From: Tissierellaceae bacterium
GTDB taxonomy: Bacteria > Bacillota > Clostridia > Tissierellales > Tissierellaceae
DNA length: 64,000 bases
Reading direction: 5' to 3'
NCBI GenBank assembly: GCA_018434075.1
Contig: JAHDQA010000048.1
Location: forward strand, 25,250 to 89,249
Positions 56,475 to 64,000 of this stretch are shown piece by piece. Below the pieces are notes generated by a model. The model was not told the origin of the DNA. It did no database searches and worked only from the letters and a program-made list of their open reading frames with translations. How positions within the stretch are numbered: position 1 is the stretch's first letter; each line of letters starts with the position of its first letter. Made by a program: the position numbers and the translations under genes.

Positions 56475-57191
56475 TTATTTGTATATAAATTGAAATATCA
56501 TTATGCCTACTAAAGTTCCTATCAAAGCGCCAAAAACAACCTCTCTGGTAGAATGTATCCCCCCTTCTACTCTACTCTCAGCCACTAAAAAAGCTAGTCC
56601 ATAGGATAATGTTATGGTAAGCAAATTATCAATAAGAGTTGAAAGAATCGTAGCAATTAAAAAAGCAATGGCACTGTGTCCACTAACTACACCACCTTGA
56701 AAAGGTGTCCCCTTTTTTCTATAAAATCTGCTCTTTAACCCAATAACTATGAGAACAACTATGAGTAATGCTATAAAAGTTAAATAGACAGGAGAATTCT
56801 TTATCCTCTGCAACACAATGTCTTTAAAAGGATTCAATCTATCAAAAAAGAGAAGGTAACCTACAATTACGGAATTGATACTAGCTATGAGAACTGCTCC
56901 TGCAGATATGTCTTTAATTACTCTCGCATACGGATGATATTCAAGTGTTATCATATCGACAGTTTTCTCAATGGCTGTATTGAACAATTCTGAAACCAAA
57001 ACTAAAGTTATGGCAAAAATGAGAATTAAAAACTCCATCTTTGAAAAGTTAAGCATTAAGCTCAAGACTAAAACTATTATAGCTATTGTATAATGGATCT
57101 TCATGTTTCTTTCCATTTTTATAGTTGCAACAATTCCATTGACAGCATAGTTAAAACTTTCAATTAGCCTTTTTAAATTCAAATTAATCAC
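56475..57191 (-). CDS. diacylglycerol/undecaprenol kinase fused to a PAP2-type phosphatase
   Basis: 238 aa, two domains. Residues about 1-120: DgkA-type lipid kinase (FNYAVNGIVATIKMERNMKIH, SELFNTAIEKTVDMIT), in Gram-positives mostly an undecaprenol kinase. Residues about 130-238: PAP2 phosphatase-like, with VSGHSAIAF (C2) and SRVEGGIHSTREV (C3, catalytic-type His), but no clear KxxxxxxRP first motif. Seven or so membrane segments in total. Position matches dgkA between ybeY and cdd. A kinase and a phosphatase for the same lipid class in one chain suggests cycling of undecaprenol and its phosphates (inference). Confidence 0.88.
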   Translation of the reverse strand: MINLNLKRLIESFNYAVNGIVATIKMERNMKIHYTIAIIVLVLSLMLNFSKMEFLILIFAITLVLVSELFNTAIEKTVDMITLEYHPYARVIKDISAGAVLIASINSVIVGYLLFFDRLNPFKDIVLQRIKNSPVYLTFIALLIVVLIVIGLKSRFYRKKGTPFQGGVVSGHSAIAFLIATILSTLIDNLLTITLSYGLAFLVAESRVEGGIHSTREVVFGALIGTLVGIMIFQFIYK

Positions 57192-57648
57192 CTTCGCCAG
57201 TTCTAAATATACCTATCTCTCTTAAAGCACTTTTTTCTTTTTCTCTCATAATTTGTTTATCCTCATCATTCATATGATCATATCCTAGTAGATGAAACAT
57301 GCTATGCACGGTGAGATATATAATTTCCCTCAATATGCTATGTCCAAAATCCATAGCTTGCTCTATTGCTTTATCAGTTGATATTACAATATCTCCTAAA
57401 ATATAATGATCAGTGTTATGATCGTAATCATCTAGTGGAAATGACAAAACATCAGTTGGTTTATCTAAATTCCTATACTCTTTATTTAAACTTTGAATTT
57501 CGTCATTATCAACAAAGGAAATGCTAACTTCGTAGTTCAAAGACCTTTTTTCTATTTGAAGGCATGTCCTTATCGCTTTATTTATTGCAGACTCAATTTC
57601 TTCGTCAATGTCAATTTTTCTTTGTCTGTTATCTATTAGTACTCTCAT
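57184..57648 (-). CDS. ybeY: endoribonuclease YbeY
   Basis: Zinc RNase for 16S rRNA 3'-end maturation and quality control. 154 aa. Zinc motif HSMFHLLGYDH near residue 115; RNLDKPTDVLSFPLDDY is the conserved middle block. It lies 2 bp after the HD gene and overlaps the DgkA fusion by 8 bp. Confidence 0.97.
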   Translation of the reverse strand: MRVLIDNRQRKIDIDEEIESAINKAIRTCLQIEKRSLNYEVSISFVDNDEIQSLNKEYRNLDKPTDVLSFPLDDYDHNTDHYILGDIVISTDKAIEQAMDFGHSILREIIYLTVHSMFHLLGYDHMNDEDKQIMREKEKSALREIGIFRTGEGD

Positions 57649-57650
57649 AC

Positions 57651-59075
57651 CTATTCCTCCAATGTCGTCTGATACTCTATTCTTTGATGATAGACTCCTC
57701 TAAAGTAGCTAATAAAGATTTCCTGTATGATGAGCAAATCTCTTACAGTAAGATGAGATTCATTAAGTTGCTCGTCATCCAATTTTGTTTTAACAATGTT
57801 CTTAATTGTTTTAGCAATCATTTCTTCATCTAGTTTGTTTATGCTTCTAATAGCTGCTTCACAAGAGTCAGCAAGCATCACAATAGCAGTTTCTTTTGTC
57901 TGTGGTTTCTTCCCCTTATACCTAAACCTATCTTGTGGAAGGCTTGACCCTTCTTCTTTAGCTTTATTGTAAAAATATGCAACTAATGTTGTGCCATGGT
58001 GTTGGTCAATAAAGTCTATTAGCTCATTTGGAAGTTTATATTCATGGGCTAAATGAATGCCATCATCTCTATGAGATGTTATAATATCAACGCTTTGTAG
58101 TAAATCAAGCTTATCATGCGGATTTTCTATGCCAAATTGATTTTCTTTAAACATTAGAGGCCTTTTTATTTTACCAATGTCATGATAATACGATCCAACT
58201 CTCGCAAGCAATGAATTAGCTCCAATAGCTTCACATGCTGTTTCCGATAAATTTCCTACCAAAATACTGTGCTGATAAGTTCCTGGAGCTTCTATAGCAA
58301 GTCGCTTCAATAATGGTTGGTTAGGATTTGAAAGTTCTATCAATCTAAAGGAAGTTAAAATTCCAAAAAGTTTCTCCCACATTGGCAAAGAGCCTAGAGC
58401 TATTATTGAAGAAATCAATCCTCCAAGAAATAACTCTACAATTGCAATTCTATAATCTAATTTACCATAATAGCCAGACAAAATAAACAGTGTGTACAAG
58501 ATTATTCCAAAAATCCCAATTTGCATTCCGCATAAAATTAGATTGTTGCGCTGTACGGTTTCTTTTGTAAGCAATATTGCGGCACTTATACTAATCACTG
58601 ATATTATTAAACTTACAGTATTCCCATGCAACAATATATTCAATATTAAATACATAAAGCAGTTTGAAGCTATAGCAATTTTATGATCTAGTAATTGAGA
58701 TATTAAAATCGAACCAAATGAAAAAGTTACAATAAATAAAGCATAGTCCCTAAGAAAAAAACTAATAATTATGTTAATGCCCATTATTATAAATAACAAT
58801 GCCAAATCGTTTCTCTTTAAAATTATTTCCTTAGCATAATTATATAAATAATATATGAATACAGATGTCAAAATTAAAATCAATAAGCTTATTCCAACTT
58901 TATTGATAATATTATTTCGCAAACCATTATTTAACTCATAAAATGTTTGGAGATTTTGATATCTAATTGCAAGCGCAATCATAGATATTAAAAACAATGA
59001 TATGAATATAGCATTTAATTTATATCTATATATATAATTTATAAAATCATTTGCTTTTAGTTCTTTTCTATTCAT
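57651..59075 (-). CDS. PgpH-like HD domain phosphodiesterase lacking the extracytoplasmic domain
   Basis: Relative of PgpH/YqfF, a c-di-AMP phosphodiesterase. 474 aa: about 7-8 membrane segments (residues 18-235), then a cytoplasmic HD domain with TYQHSILVGNLSE (His269) and YYHDIGKIKRP (His298, Asp299), SHRDDGIHLA and DSCEAAIRS. Full PgpH proteins are about 700 aa with a large extracytoplasmic 7TMR-HDED domain after the first membrane segment; here only a short loop (about 38-58) is present. Position between phoH and ybeY is that of yqfF. Confidence 0.9.
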   Translation of the reverse strand: MNRKELKANDFINYIYRYKLNAIFISLFLISMIALAIRYQNLQTFYELNNGLRNNIINKVGISLLILILTSVFIYYLYNYAKEIILKRNDLALLFIIMGINIIISFFLRDYALFIVTFSFGSILISQLLDHKIAIASNCFMYLILNILLHGNTVSLIISVISISAAILLTKETVQRNNLILCGMQIGIFGIILYTLFILSGYYGKLDYRIAIVELFLGGLISSIIALGSLPMWEKLFGILTSFRLIELSNPNQPLLKRLAIEAPGTYQHSILVGNLSETACEAIGANSLLARVGSYYHDIGKIKRPLMFKENQFGIENPHDKLDLLQSVDIITSHRDDGIHLAHEYKLPNELIDFIDQHHGTTLVAYFYNKAKEEGSSLPQDRFRYKGKKPQTKETAIVMLADSCEAAIRSINKLDEEMIAKTIKNIVKTKLDDEQLNESHLTVRDLLIIQEIFISYFRGVYHQRIEYQTTLEE

Positions 59076-59086
59076 AATATCTACCC

Positions 59087-60055
59087 TTATTGTTGATTGT
59101 CAACTCTCTCATATGCTTCAATAATCTTTTGTACTAATGGATGTCTTACGATATCTGCGCTTGTTAAATTTATAAATTCTATTCCTGATATGCCCTTTAA
59201 TATTTTAGATACTGTGACTAAACCAGACTGTTTTCCTTTAGCTAAATCTATTTGTGTTACATCTCCTGTTATAATGGCTTTAGACCCAAATCCAAGCCTA
59301 GTTAAAAACATCTTCATTTGCTCATTCGTTGTATTTTGTGCTTCGTCTAATATTACATAAGAAGAATTTAAAGTTCTACCTCTCATATAAGCTAAAGGGG
59401 CAACCTCAATAAGCCCTTTCTCGAATAGCCTGAAGAAATTTTCCGAACCTAAAATATCAAAAAGCGCATCGTATATTGGCCTTAAATATGGATCTACTTT
59501 TTCTTGCAAATCCCCAGGCAAAAATCCGAGATTTTCTCCTGCTTCTACAGCAGGCCTTGTTAGTATAATTCTGTTGACTTCCTTGTTTTTAAAAGCTTGA
59601 ACAGCCATAGCCATTGCTAAATAAGTTTTTCCTGTCCCAGCAGGTCCTATCCCAAATACTATATCATTTTTCCTTAAAGCATCGACATATCTTTTTTGTC
59701 CAATAGTTTTAGGCATTATACTCTTGCCTTGAGCACTAATAGTCACAACATCATTCATTATATCTAAAGAATTAGAGTCATTGCTGTTTTTTAATATATT
59801 TATGGCATAAACAATATCTTGATAAGATAAAAATTTCTGTTTTTTTATAATATCAATCAAATAATTTATTAAATTATAAGCATTAAATACATTTTCTTTA
59901 TCTCCTTGAATGACTATTTCATCGTTTAATAAATGAATGTTGACATTAAACTTGTTTTGTACTAGCTCAATGTTCTTATCTAAATTACCAAATAAGTTTT
60001 TTACAATATTTTCATCTTCTACCGTAATACTTAATGTTTCTTTATTACTTGACAA
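59087..60055 (-). CDS. phoH: PhoH family ATPase
   Basis: PhoH-like P-loop ATPase, possibly an RNA helicase; function not settled. 322 aa from a TTG at 60055, with TAGGAGG 7 bp upstream (longer frame to 60094 has none). N-terminal KH-like part (about 1-100), then ATPase domain with Walker A GPAGTGKTYLAMA and Walker B SYVILDEAQNTT. Standard place before the PgpH/yqfF gene, but yqfC and yqfD, normally just upstream, are absent. Confidence 0.93.
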   Translation of the reverse strand: MSSNKETLSITVEDENIVKNLFGNLDKNIELVQNKFNVNIHLLNDEIVIQGDKENVFNAYNLINYLIDIIKKQKFLSYQDIVYAINILKNSNDSNSLDIMNDVVTISAQGKSIMPKTIGQKRYVDALRKNDIVFGIGPAGTGKTYLAMAMAVQAFKNKEVNRIILTRPAVEAGENLGFLPGDLQEKVDPYLRPIYDALFDILGSENFFRLFEKGLIEVAPLAYMRGRTLNSSYVILDEAQNTTNEQMKMFLTRLGFGSKAIITGDVTQIDLAKGKQSGLVTVSKILKGISGIEFINLTSADIVRHPLVQKIIEAYERVDNQQ

Positions 60056-60134
60056 TATTTTACCTCCTACATAAATCGAATATATATTTATCATAGCATA
60101 ATAATCAACTGTTTTCTATGTTATTTTAGAGCGC

Positions 60135-60172
60135 AATGAAATAAGAGCTTCATCAGAAGCTCTTATTTCATT
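60135..60172. terminator. strong hairpin at the end of the 60168-60611 gene
   Basis: A 17-bp perfect stem (60135-60151 with 60156-60172, core AAGAGCTTC/GAAGCTCTT). It overlaps the stop codon of the minus-strand gene. The T run is on the plus-strand side (ATTTTTT), so the minus-strand termination may be partial or the hairpin may stabilise mRNA. Confidence 0.6.
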
Positions 60173-60611
60173 TTTTACATTTTGGTTTGCTAATTATCTC
60201 TGAAAAGATTATTCCTTTTAATATGTCTGTTTTTAATCCAGAATAACCATTTGAATCTCTTAATTCATCATAACTAAAATAATCTTTCTCAAAGGCATCT
60301 ATTTCATAATCACTTTCAGAATAGAGTTCAGTTTCCCATTCAGCTAATTTTTGTTCAAGCGAATTGTCAATTTCCTTATAATTAGGTTCAGAACTTGATT
60401 TAGATCTGTAAATAGAAGGTTTATTCTCGTTATAGTTTTTTTGTGATTCTTTCTTTTCATTCCTATAATATTTATTGTCAAATTGTTGCATTTCTTTCTT
60501 TTTGTTTTCTTCAACTTTCTTTTTTTCAGAATAGCTTCTACCCAGCACAAAAAGTAATATCACAACAACTAAATTAAATATTGAACTGCCAATGTCTATT
60601 ATTGGATCCAA
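60168..60611 (-). CDS. small single-span membrane protein of unknown function
   Basis: 147 aa, unrecognised. N-terminal membrane segment (about 8-26, SIFNLVVVILLFVLG), then a long charged, Lys/Asn/Glu/Ser-rich low-complexity cytoplasmic part (30-80), a acidic stretch (about 85-115) and a hydrophobic end LKTDILKGIIFSEIISKPK. It follows floA by 11 bp, in the place of yqfB/yqfC/yqfD of B. subtilis, but shows no similarity I can see to those. The short C-terminal block may be a conserved interaction motif (inference). Confidence 0.7.
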   Translation of the reverse strand: MDPIIDIGSSIFNLVVVILLFVLGRSYSEKKKVEENKKKEMQQFDNKYYRNEKKESQKNYNENKPSIYRSKSSSEPNYKEIDNSLEQKLAEWETELYSESDYEIDAFEKDYFSYDELRDSNGYSGLKTDILKGIIFSEIISKPKCKK

Positions 60612-60622
60612 ATTATCACATC

Positions 60623-61603
60623 CTATTTGTCTTTCTTGGGTTCATTTTCACCCGTTATTTTAGAAATAGAGGATCTCATATCAGTATCAGCCAATAGGTT
60701 TTTCATATTGTAGTAATCCATTACTCCCAGATTTCCTTCTCTTAATGCCTGAGCTATTGCTAATGGCACCTGTGCCTCAGCCTCAACTAGTTTTGCATTC
60801 ATCGCTTGTACTTCTGCTTTCATTTCTTGCTCTCTAGCAACAGCCATAGCTCTTCTTTCTTCAGCTTTAGCTTGTGCAATTTTCTTATCTGCCTCTGCTT
60901 GGTCCATTTGAAGTTTTGCTCCAATATTTCTTCCTACATCAACATCTGCTATATCAATAGAAAGTATCTCAAATGCAGTCCCTGCATCCAACCCCTTTTG
61001 TAGAACTGTATAAGATATACTATCAGGGTTTTCTAACACTGCTTTATGAGTGTCAGAACTACCGACTGTTGTTACAATTCCTTCTCCAACTCTGGCTATT
61101 ATAGTTTCTTCACCAGCGCCACCAACTAATCTTTCAATATTTGCTCTTACAGTTACTCTAGCAATAACTATTACTTCAATACCGTCTTTTGCTACAGCAG
61201 CAATTTTAGGAGTTTCTATAACTTTTGGATTAACACTCACTTGTACAGCTTCCAGAACATTTCTACCTGCTAAATCTATCGCTGCAGCTCTTTCAAAGTC
61301 GAGTGGAATATTTGCTCTTTGCGCTGCTATTAAAGCATCTACCAAAGTGTTTACATTACCGCCTGCTAAATAATGAGCTTCAAGCTCATCTATATCTATA
61401 TTTAATCCGCCTTTAGTGGCCTTTATCATTGGATTAACTATTCTATTTGGTGCGACCCGTCTAAGTCTCATGCCTATTAAAGTTGATATTTTTACTTTGA
61501 CACCTGAGAAAAAAGCAGTTATCCATAACCCTACAGGCACAAATGTAAAAAATAAAATAAGCAATATAATTATAACAACTGCTAATAATATGGTTCCTAT
61601 CAT
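60623..61603 (-). CDS. floA: flotillin-like protein FloA
   Basis: Membrane-microdomain scaffold. 326 aa. N-terminal membrane segments (about 3-30), SPFH/flotillin domain, and a C-terminal coiled-coil region with Ala/Glu repeats ([20 protein letters not shown]). [20 protein letters not shown] and [20 protein letters not shown] are family segments. Encoded 1 bp after the NfeD gene, its usual partner. Confidence 0.95.
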   Translation of the reverse strand: MIGTILLAVVIIILLILFFTFVPVGLWITAFFSGVKVKISTLIGMRLRRVAPNRIVNPMIKATKGGLNIDIDELEAHYLAGGNVNTLVDALIAAQRANIPLDFERAAAIDLAGRNVLEAVQVSVNPKVIETPKIAAVAKDGIEVIVIARVTVRANIERLVGGAGEETIIARVGEGIVTTVGSSDTHKAVLENPDSISYTVLQKGLDAGTAFEILSIDIADVDVGRNIGAKLQMDQAEADKKIAQAKAEERRAMAVAREQEMKAEVQAMNAKLVEAEAQVPLAIAQALREGNLGVMDYYNMKNLLADTDMRSSISKITGENEPKKDK

Positions 61604-61604
61604 T

Positions 61605-62900
61605 CTATTTCCTCCTAATAATTATTTTTGACCCTTCTACTCTAGTAACAATAATTTCTGTATCTTTTGAAATAAATCCTTCATCAGATATAGTATCTAC
61701 TTTTTCATTTTCTATCATACTAAAACCTGATGGCCTATGATCTGTTATTGTTCTCCCATCTTTACCTGTCATATAAGATCTATCCGTATTACTTAGATAA
61801 CCTTTATTGGTCACTAGCTTACTATTAAGAATTACTTTTCTGAACAATTTACTGTTGTATCCTTTCCGCACAAGTCCAATTCCTATAAATGTCGAAATTA
61901 TTATTGCTATACTTAAAGACATTATAGCATATTCAAGATTATCCATAGCTAAAACTACGCCAACTAATATTATTATTATTCCTGATATGCCCGGCAATCC
62001 AAAACCCGGCGCTAGGGCTTCAATACCTAATAATATTAGCCCAATTATAAACAAAACTATCTCTGTCCAGCCAGAATTTCCTGCTAGTATGTTGCCTCCA
62101 AAGTATAATCCAAATCCAATTAACGATATTGCCGCACCTATGCCAAAACCTGGAGTAAATAATTCGATTACTAATCCAAGGAAGCCTAACGTAAGTAATA
62201 ACGAACTAACAAGTGGACTTGATATCAATTTTGAAAATTGAATTTGCATACTTTCATCTACCATCTCAATATTAGAGTAATTTATTCCGAAATTTTCTAA
62301 CATTTCATTATAATCGGATGAAATGAGTTCGCAAACACCATAGTCGTGTGCTTCAATCGCTGTAAGACTCAATAATTTGCCTTTTTCAATTACTCCCGGT
62401 ATTGCAATATCTTTGTCTGCCATAGCTTCAATATATAACGGATCAATTCCTCTAAATTGTGCAGTGTCTCTCAACACAGATCTCCACATTGACAAAGTTT
62501 TTTCATCATTAGGTATGGTTTCTGCAGCTCCGATTACTGATGTTTCAGACATTACTACATGATCAGAAGCTATTGTTACAAGTACACCCGCAGACAAAGC
62601 TTTGTTGTTCACAAAGGATATAGTTGGTATATTTGATTCAATAATAGCATCCTTTATCTTAATTGCTGCATCCACCAAGCCTCCATAAGTGTCAATTTCA
62701 AATATTATAGCTGCAGCTCCATCCTTATTCAATTTTTCAATTTGATTTTCAACAAAATTGAATGTGGCATTATTGATTTCGCCTTTAATTGGTACGACAT
62801 ATACGTTTCCCTTGCTATTCATGTCTGCTGAATATGTAATTTGAATAGTAATTGTTAACATTAAAATTAGAGCAAAGATTATTCTTATACGTCTTTTCAT
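61605..62900 (-). CDS. NfeD family membrane protein with ClpP-like serine protease domain
   Basis: 431 aa. Signal/TM (about 7-24); ClpP-class protease domain (about 30-220) with nucleophile Ser103 (NNKALSAGV) and likely Lys163 (MADKDI); four or so membrane segments (about 228-350); C-terminal NfeD OB domain (about 360-431). Homologue of YqeZ, functional partner of FloA in membrane domains. Longer NfeD type, as expected beside a flotillin. Confidence 0.92.
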   Translation of the reverse strand: MKRRIRIIFALILMLTITIQITYSADMNSKGNVYVVPIKGEINNATFNFVENQIEKLNKDGAAAIIFEIDTYGGLVDAAIKIKDAIIESNIPTISFVNNKALSAGVLVTIASDHVVMSETSVIGAAETIPNDEKTLSMWRSVLRDTAQFRGIDPLYIEAMADKDIAIPGVIEKGKLLSLTAIEAHDYGVCELISSDYNEMLENFGINYSNIEMVDESMQIQFSKLISSPLVSSLLLTLGFLGLVIELFTPGFGIGAAISLIGFGLYFGGNILAGNSGWTEIVLFIIGLILLGIEALAPGFGLPGISGIIIILVGVVLAMDNLEYAIMSLSIAIIISTFIGIGLVRKGYNSKLFRKVILNSKLVTNKGYLSNTDRSYMTGKDGRTITDHRPSGFSMIENEKVDTISDEGFISKDTEIIVTRVEGSKIIIRRK

Positions 62901-62962
62901 TCAATCACCTCCCTCCAAACCAACTGTTTTAGTTATACCCATTATTTTGTTATTCACACAAA

Positions 62963-62988
62963 AATAACCTGAGTTTTCTCAGGTTATT
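62963..62988 (-). terminator. terminator of rpsU-yqeY
   Basis: An 11-bp perfect stem AATAACCTGAG/CTCAGGTTATT (62963-62973 with 62978-62988), loop TTTT, overlapping the yqeY stop; on the minus strand it is followed by TTTTGTG. Confidence 0.8.
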
Positions 62989-63427
62989 CTAATAGCTCTT
63001 TTACAGCTTTATTCACTAGGCTTCCATCTGCTTTCCCTTTTACTTTTGGCATAACTTCCTTCATAATTCTACCTATGTCTTTGGATGTAACTTCACCCAT
63101 ATCGTCAATAGTATCTTTAACAATTCTCTTAACTTCTTCATAAGACAATTGCTCAGGTAGGTATTCCAAAAGAATTTTCATCTCTGCTTCTGTAAGCTCT
63201 ACTAAATCTTCTCTATTTCCTTTTCTAAAGTCTTCTATTACCATTTTCTTTTCTTTTAATTGTTTTGATATAATGTCCAAAATTTCTTCATCACTAAGTT
63301 CTTTTCTTTCGTCTACTTCTTTTTGTTTTATCGCAGCTCTAACCATAGTAATAGTGTTTTTCCTGATAGTGTCTTTATTCTTCATGGAATTTTTCATATC
63401 ATCCATAAGCTTATCTTTTAGAGACAT
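62984..63427 (-). CDS. yqeY: GatB/YqeY domain protein
   Basis: 147 aa, helical, related to the tail domain of GatB and thought to bind tRNA. Features: LMDDMKNSMKNKDTIRKNTI, KQKEVDERKELSDEEIL and the C-terminal GRIMKEVMPKVKGKADGSLVNK. It is 16 bp after rpsU, the conserved rpsU-yqeY pair of Firmicutes. Confidence 0.93.
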   Translation of the reverse strand: MSLKDKLMDDMKNSMKNKDTIRKNTITMVRAAIKQKEVDERKELSDEEILDIISKQLKEKKMVIEDFRKGNREDLVELTEAEMKILLEYLPEQLSYEEVKRIVKDTIDDMGEVTSKDIGRIMKEVMPKVKGKADGSLVNKAVKELLE

Positions 63428-63443
63428 TCTTTACACCTTCTTA

Positions 63444-63626
63444 CTAATATCTAGCACTTTTCTTTCTTCTTGCTGCTTCAGATTTTTTCTTCCTTTTTAC
63501 ACTTGGTTTTTCGTAATGTTCTCTTTTCCTTACTTCTCCAATGACGCCTGATCTAGCACATTGTCTCTTAAATCTTTTAAGAGCATTATCAAGAGATTCA
63601 TTTTCACCAACTTTGATTTCTGTCAT
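63444..63626 (-). CDS. rpsU: 30S ribosomal protein S21
   Basis: 60 aa ribosomal protein, highly basic. Pattern [22 protein letters not shown] followed by a Lys/Arg-rich tail ([18 protein letters not shown]). First gene of the transcript to yqeY and possibly nfeD-floA, with a good sigma-A promoter upstream. Confidence 0.97.
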   Translation of the reverse strand: MTEIKVGENESLDNALKRFKRQCARSGVIGEVRKREHYEKPSVKRKKKSEAARRKKSARY

Positions 63627-63695
63627 AGACCCTTCCCTCCCCTCTTAACTACAAGAGTGATATAACACTATTTAACTATGATTTGACACTACCTC

Positions 63696-63724
63696 ATTAT
63701 ACATCATAAATAACTTATTTTCAA
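63696..63724 (-). promoter_or_regulatory. sigma-A promoter of rpsU-yqeY
   Basis: TTGAAA (63724-63719), 17-bp spacer, TATAAT (63701-63696) on the minus strand; an almost consensus promoter about 70 bp before the rpsU ATG. Confidence 0.8.
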
Positions 63725-63754
63725 CTGTTTTTAACCTGGTGTATAAATATTCTA

Positions 63755-63792
63755 TGATAATGTCATATTAAATTTAATCTGATAAAATGTCA
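63755..63792 (+). repeat. two direct repeats near the left end of the IS
   Basis: TGATAATGTCA (63755-63765) and TGATAAAATGTCA (63780-63792), 25 bp apart, just before the transposase start. They may be the terminal and subterminal transposase sites of the insertion sequence; the exact IS end is not determined. Confidence 0.45.
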
Positions 63793-63815
63793 GTATGAGA
63801 GAGGAGATTTTTAAT

Positions 63816-64000
63816 ATGACCCAAAAGGAAATAACAAGACTTAGGGTTATTAACCAAACTATTGATGGAGTATTAACTATTCGTGAAGCTGCTGAACTTT
63901 TAAACCTAAGTGAACGCCAAGTATTAAGGTTAAAGAAAGGAGTTGTAGAACAAGGACCTGCGTTCATTATACACAAAAATCGAGGTAGAAAGCCTAAGCA
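63816..64000 (+). mobile_element. 5' part of an ISNCY/IS1202-like transposase gene (runs off the right edge)
   Basis: A frame from the ATG at 63816, with GAGGAG 9-10 bp upstream, runs open to the window end (61 codons). It begins MTQKEITRLRVINQTIDG, then IREAAELLNLSERQVLRLKK (helix-turn-helix) and HKNRGRKPK, which matches the N-terminus of transposases of the ISNCY/IS1202 group as I remember them. The catalytic domain and right end are outside the window. It is one of the few plus-strand genes. Confidence 0.8.

Noticed and set aside
63752-63976. A 74-codon minus-strand frame near the right edge
   Set aside because: It is antisense to a recognisable transposase start on the plus strand and has no ribosome site.

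Overview
The window is AT-rich DNA of a low-GC, Gram-positive anaerobe of the Clostridia/Tissierellia type. The evidence is a complete anaerobic ornithine fermentation operon, frequent TTG starts with strong AGGAGG sites, a T-box leader on glyQS, a THF riboswitch on a folate ECF transporter, and a class A-like RNase P RNA. Gene order follows the Firmicute backbone, but sporulation genes that usually sit in these blocks are missing: no spoIIGA-sigE-sigG after ftsZ, and no yqfC/yqfD between floA and phoH. A non-sporulating, amino-acid-fermenting member of Tissierellales or a relative is my best guess (inference). Almost every gene is on the minus strand. The exceptions are a glycosyltransferase/lipoprotein pair, a class A PBP and a transposase at the right edge.

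Layout. 1-2656: asnS (C-terminus off the edge) and rarA. 2808-4173: plus-strand GT8 glycosyltransferase and lipoprotein. 4189-12005 (read right to left): ord-ortA-ortB-oraS-oraE-GlmL/MutL-like-orr, the oxidative ornithine pathway. It is preceded by a -24/-12 (sigma-54) promoter and a RocR-like sigma-54 activator gene. 13572-26259: nrdR and the division/cell-wall cluster mraZ-rsmH-ftsL-pbp-mraY-murD-ftsW-murG-ftsQ-DUF881-DUF881-sbp-ftsZ, with murE, murF and ftsA absent. MraZ boxes lie in front of mraZ. 26439-38835: lgt, an M16 peptidase pair (YmfF/YmfH-like), pduL-deoC, folT-aroC-aroA behind a THF riboswitch, a Lit-like lipoprotein transacylase, yebC, nadE, a CoA-binding protein, a YigZ-family protein and hflX. 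39008-43834: PBP1A, folD, an NlpC/P60 hydrolase. 44131-44460: rnpB. 44534-51049: zinc-ribbon protein, nif3, trmK, rpoD, dnaG, dgt. 51175-63626: glyS-glyQ (T-box), recO-era-cdd-dgkA/PAP2-ybeY-HD-phoH, a small membrane protein, floA-nfeD, yqeY, rpsU. 63816 to the end: start of an IS transposase.

How the parts work together. Ornithine is racemised (Orr), its amino group is shifted by the B12/PLP mutase OraSE, the product is oxidised by Ord and cleaved with CoA by OrtAB to acetyl-CoA and alanine. The GlmL-like ATPase is probably the mutase's reactivation or assembly partner. PduL could convert acetyl-CoA to acetyl-phosphate for ATP. Cell-envelope synthesis dominates the rest. No CRISPR array, prophage, tRNA or defence island was seen. 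The most useful leads are the sigma-54 regulated ornithine operon, the gene losses in otherwise conserved clusters, the DgkA-PAP2 fusion, the HD protein without its extracytoplasmic domain, and the Lit homologue.
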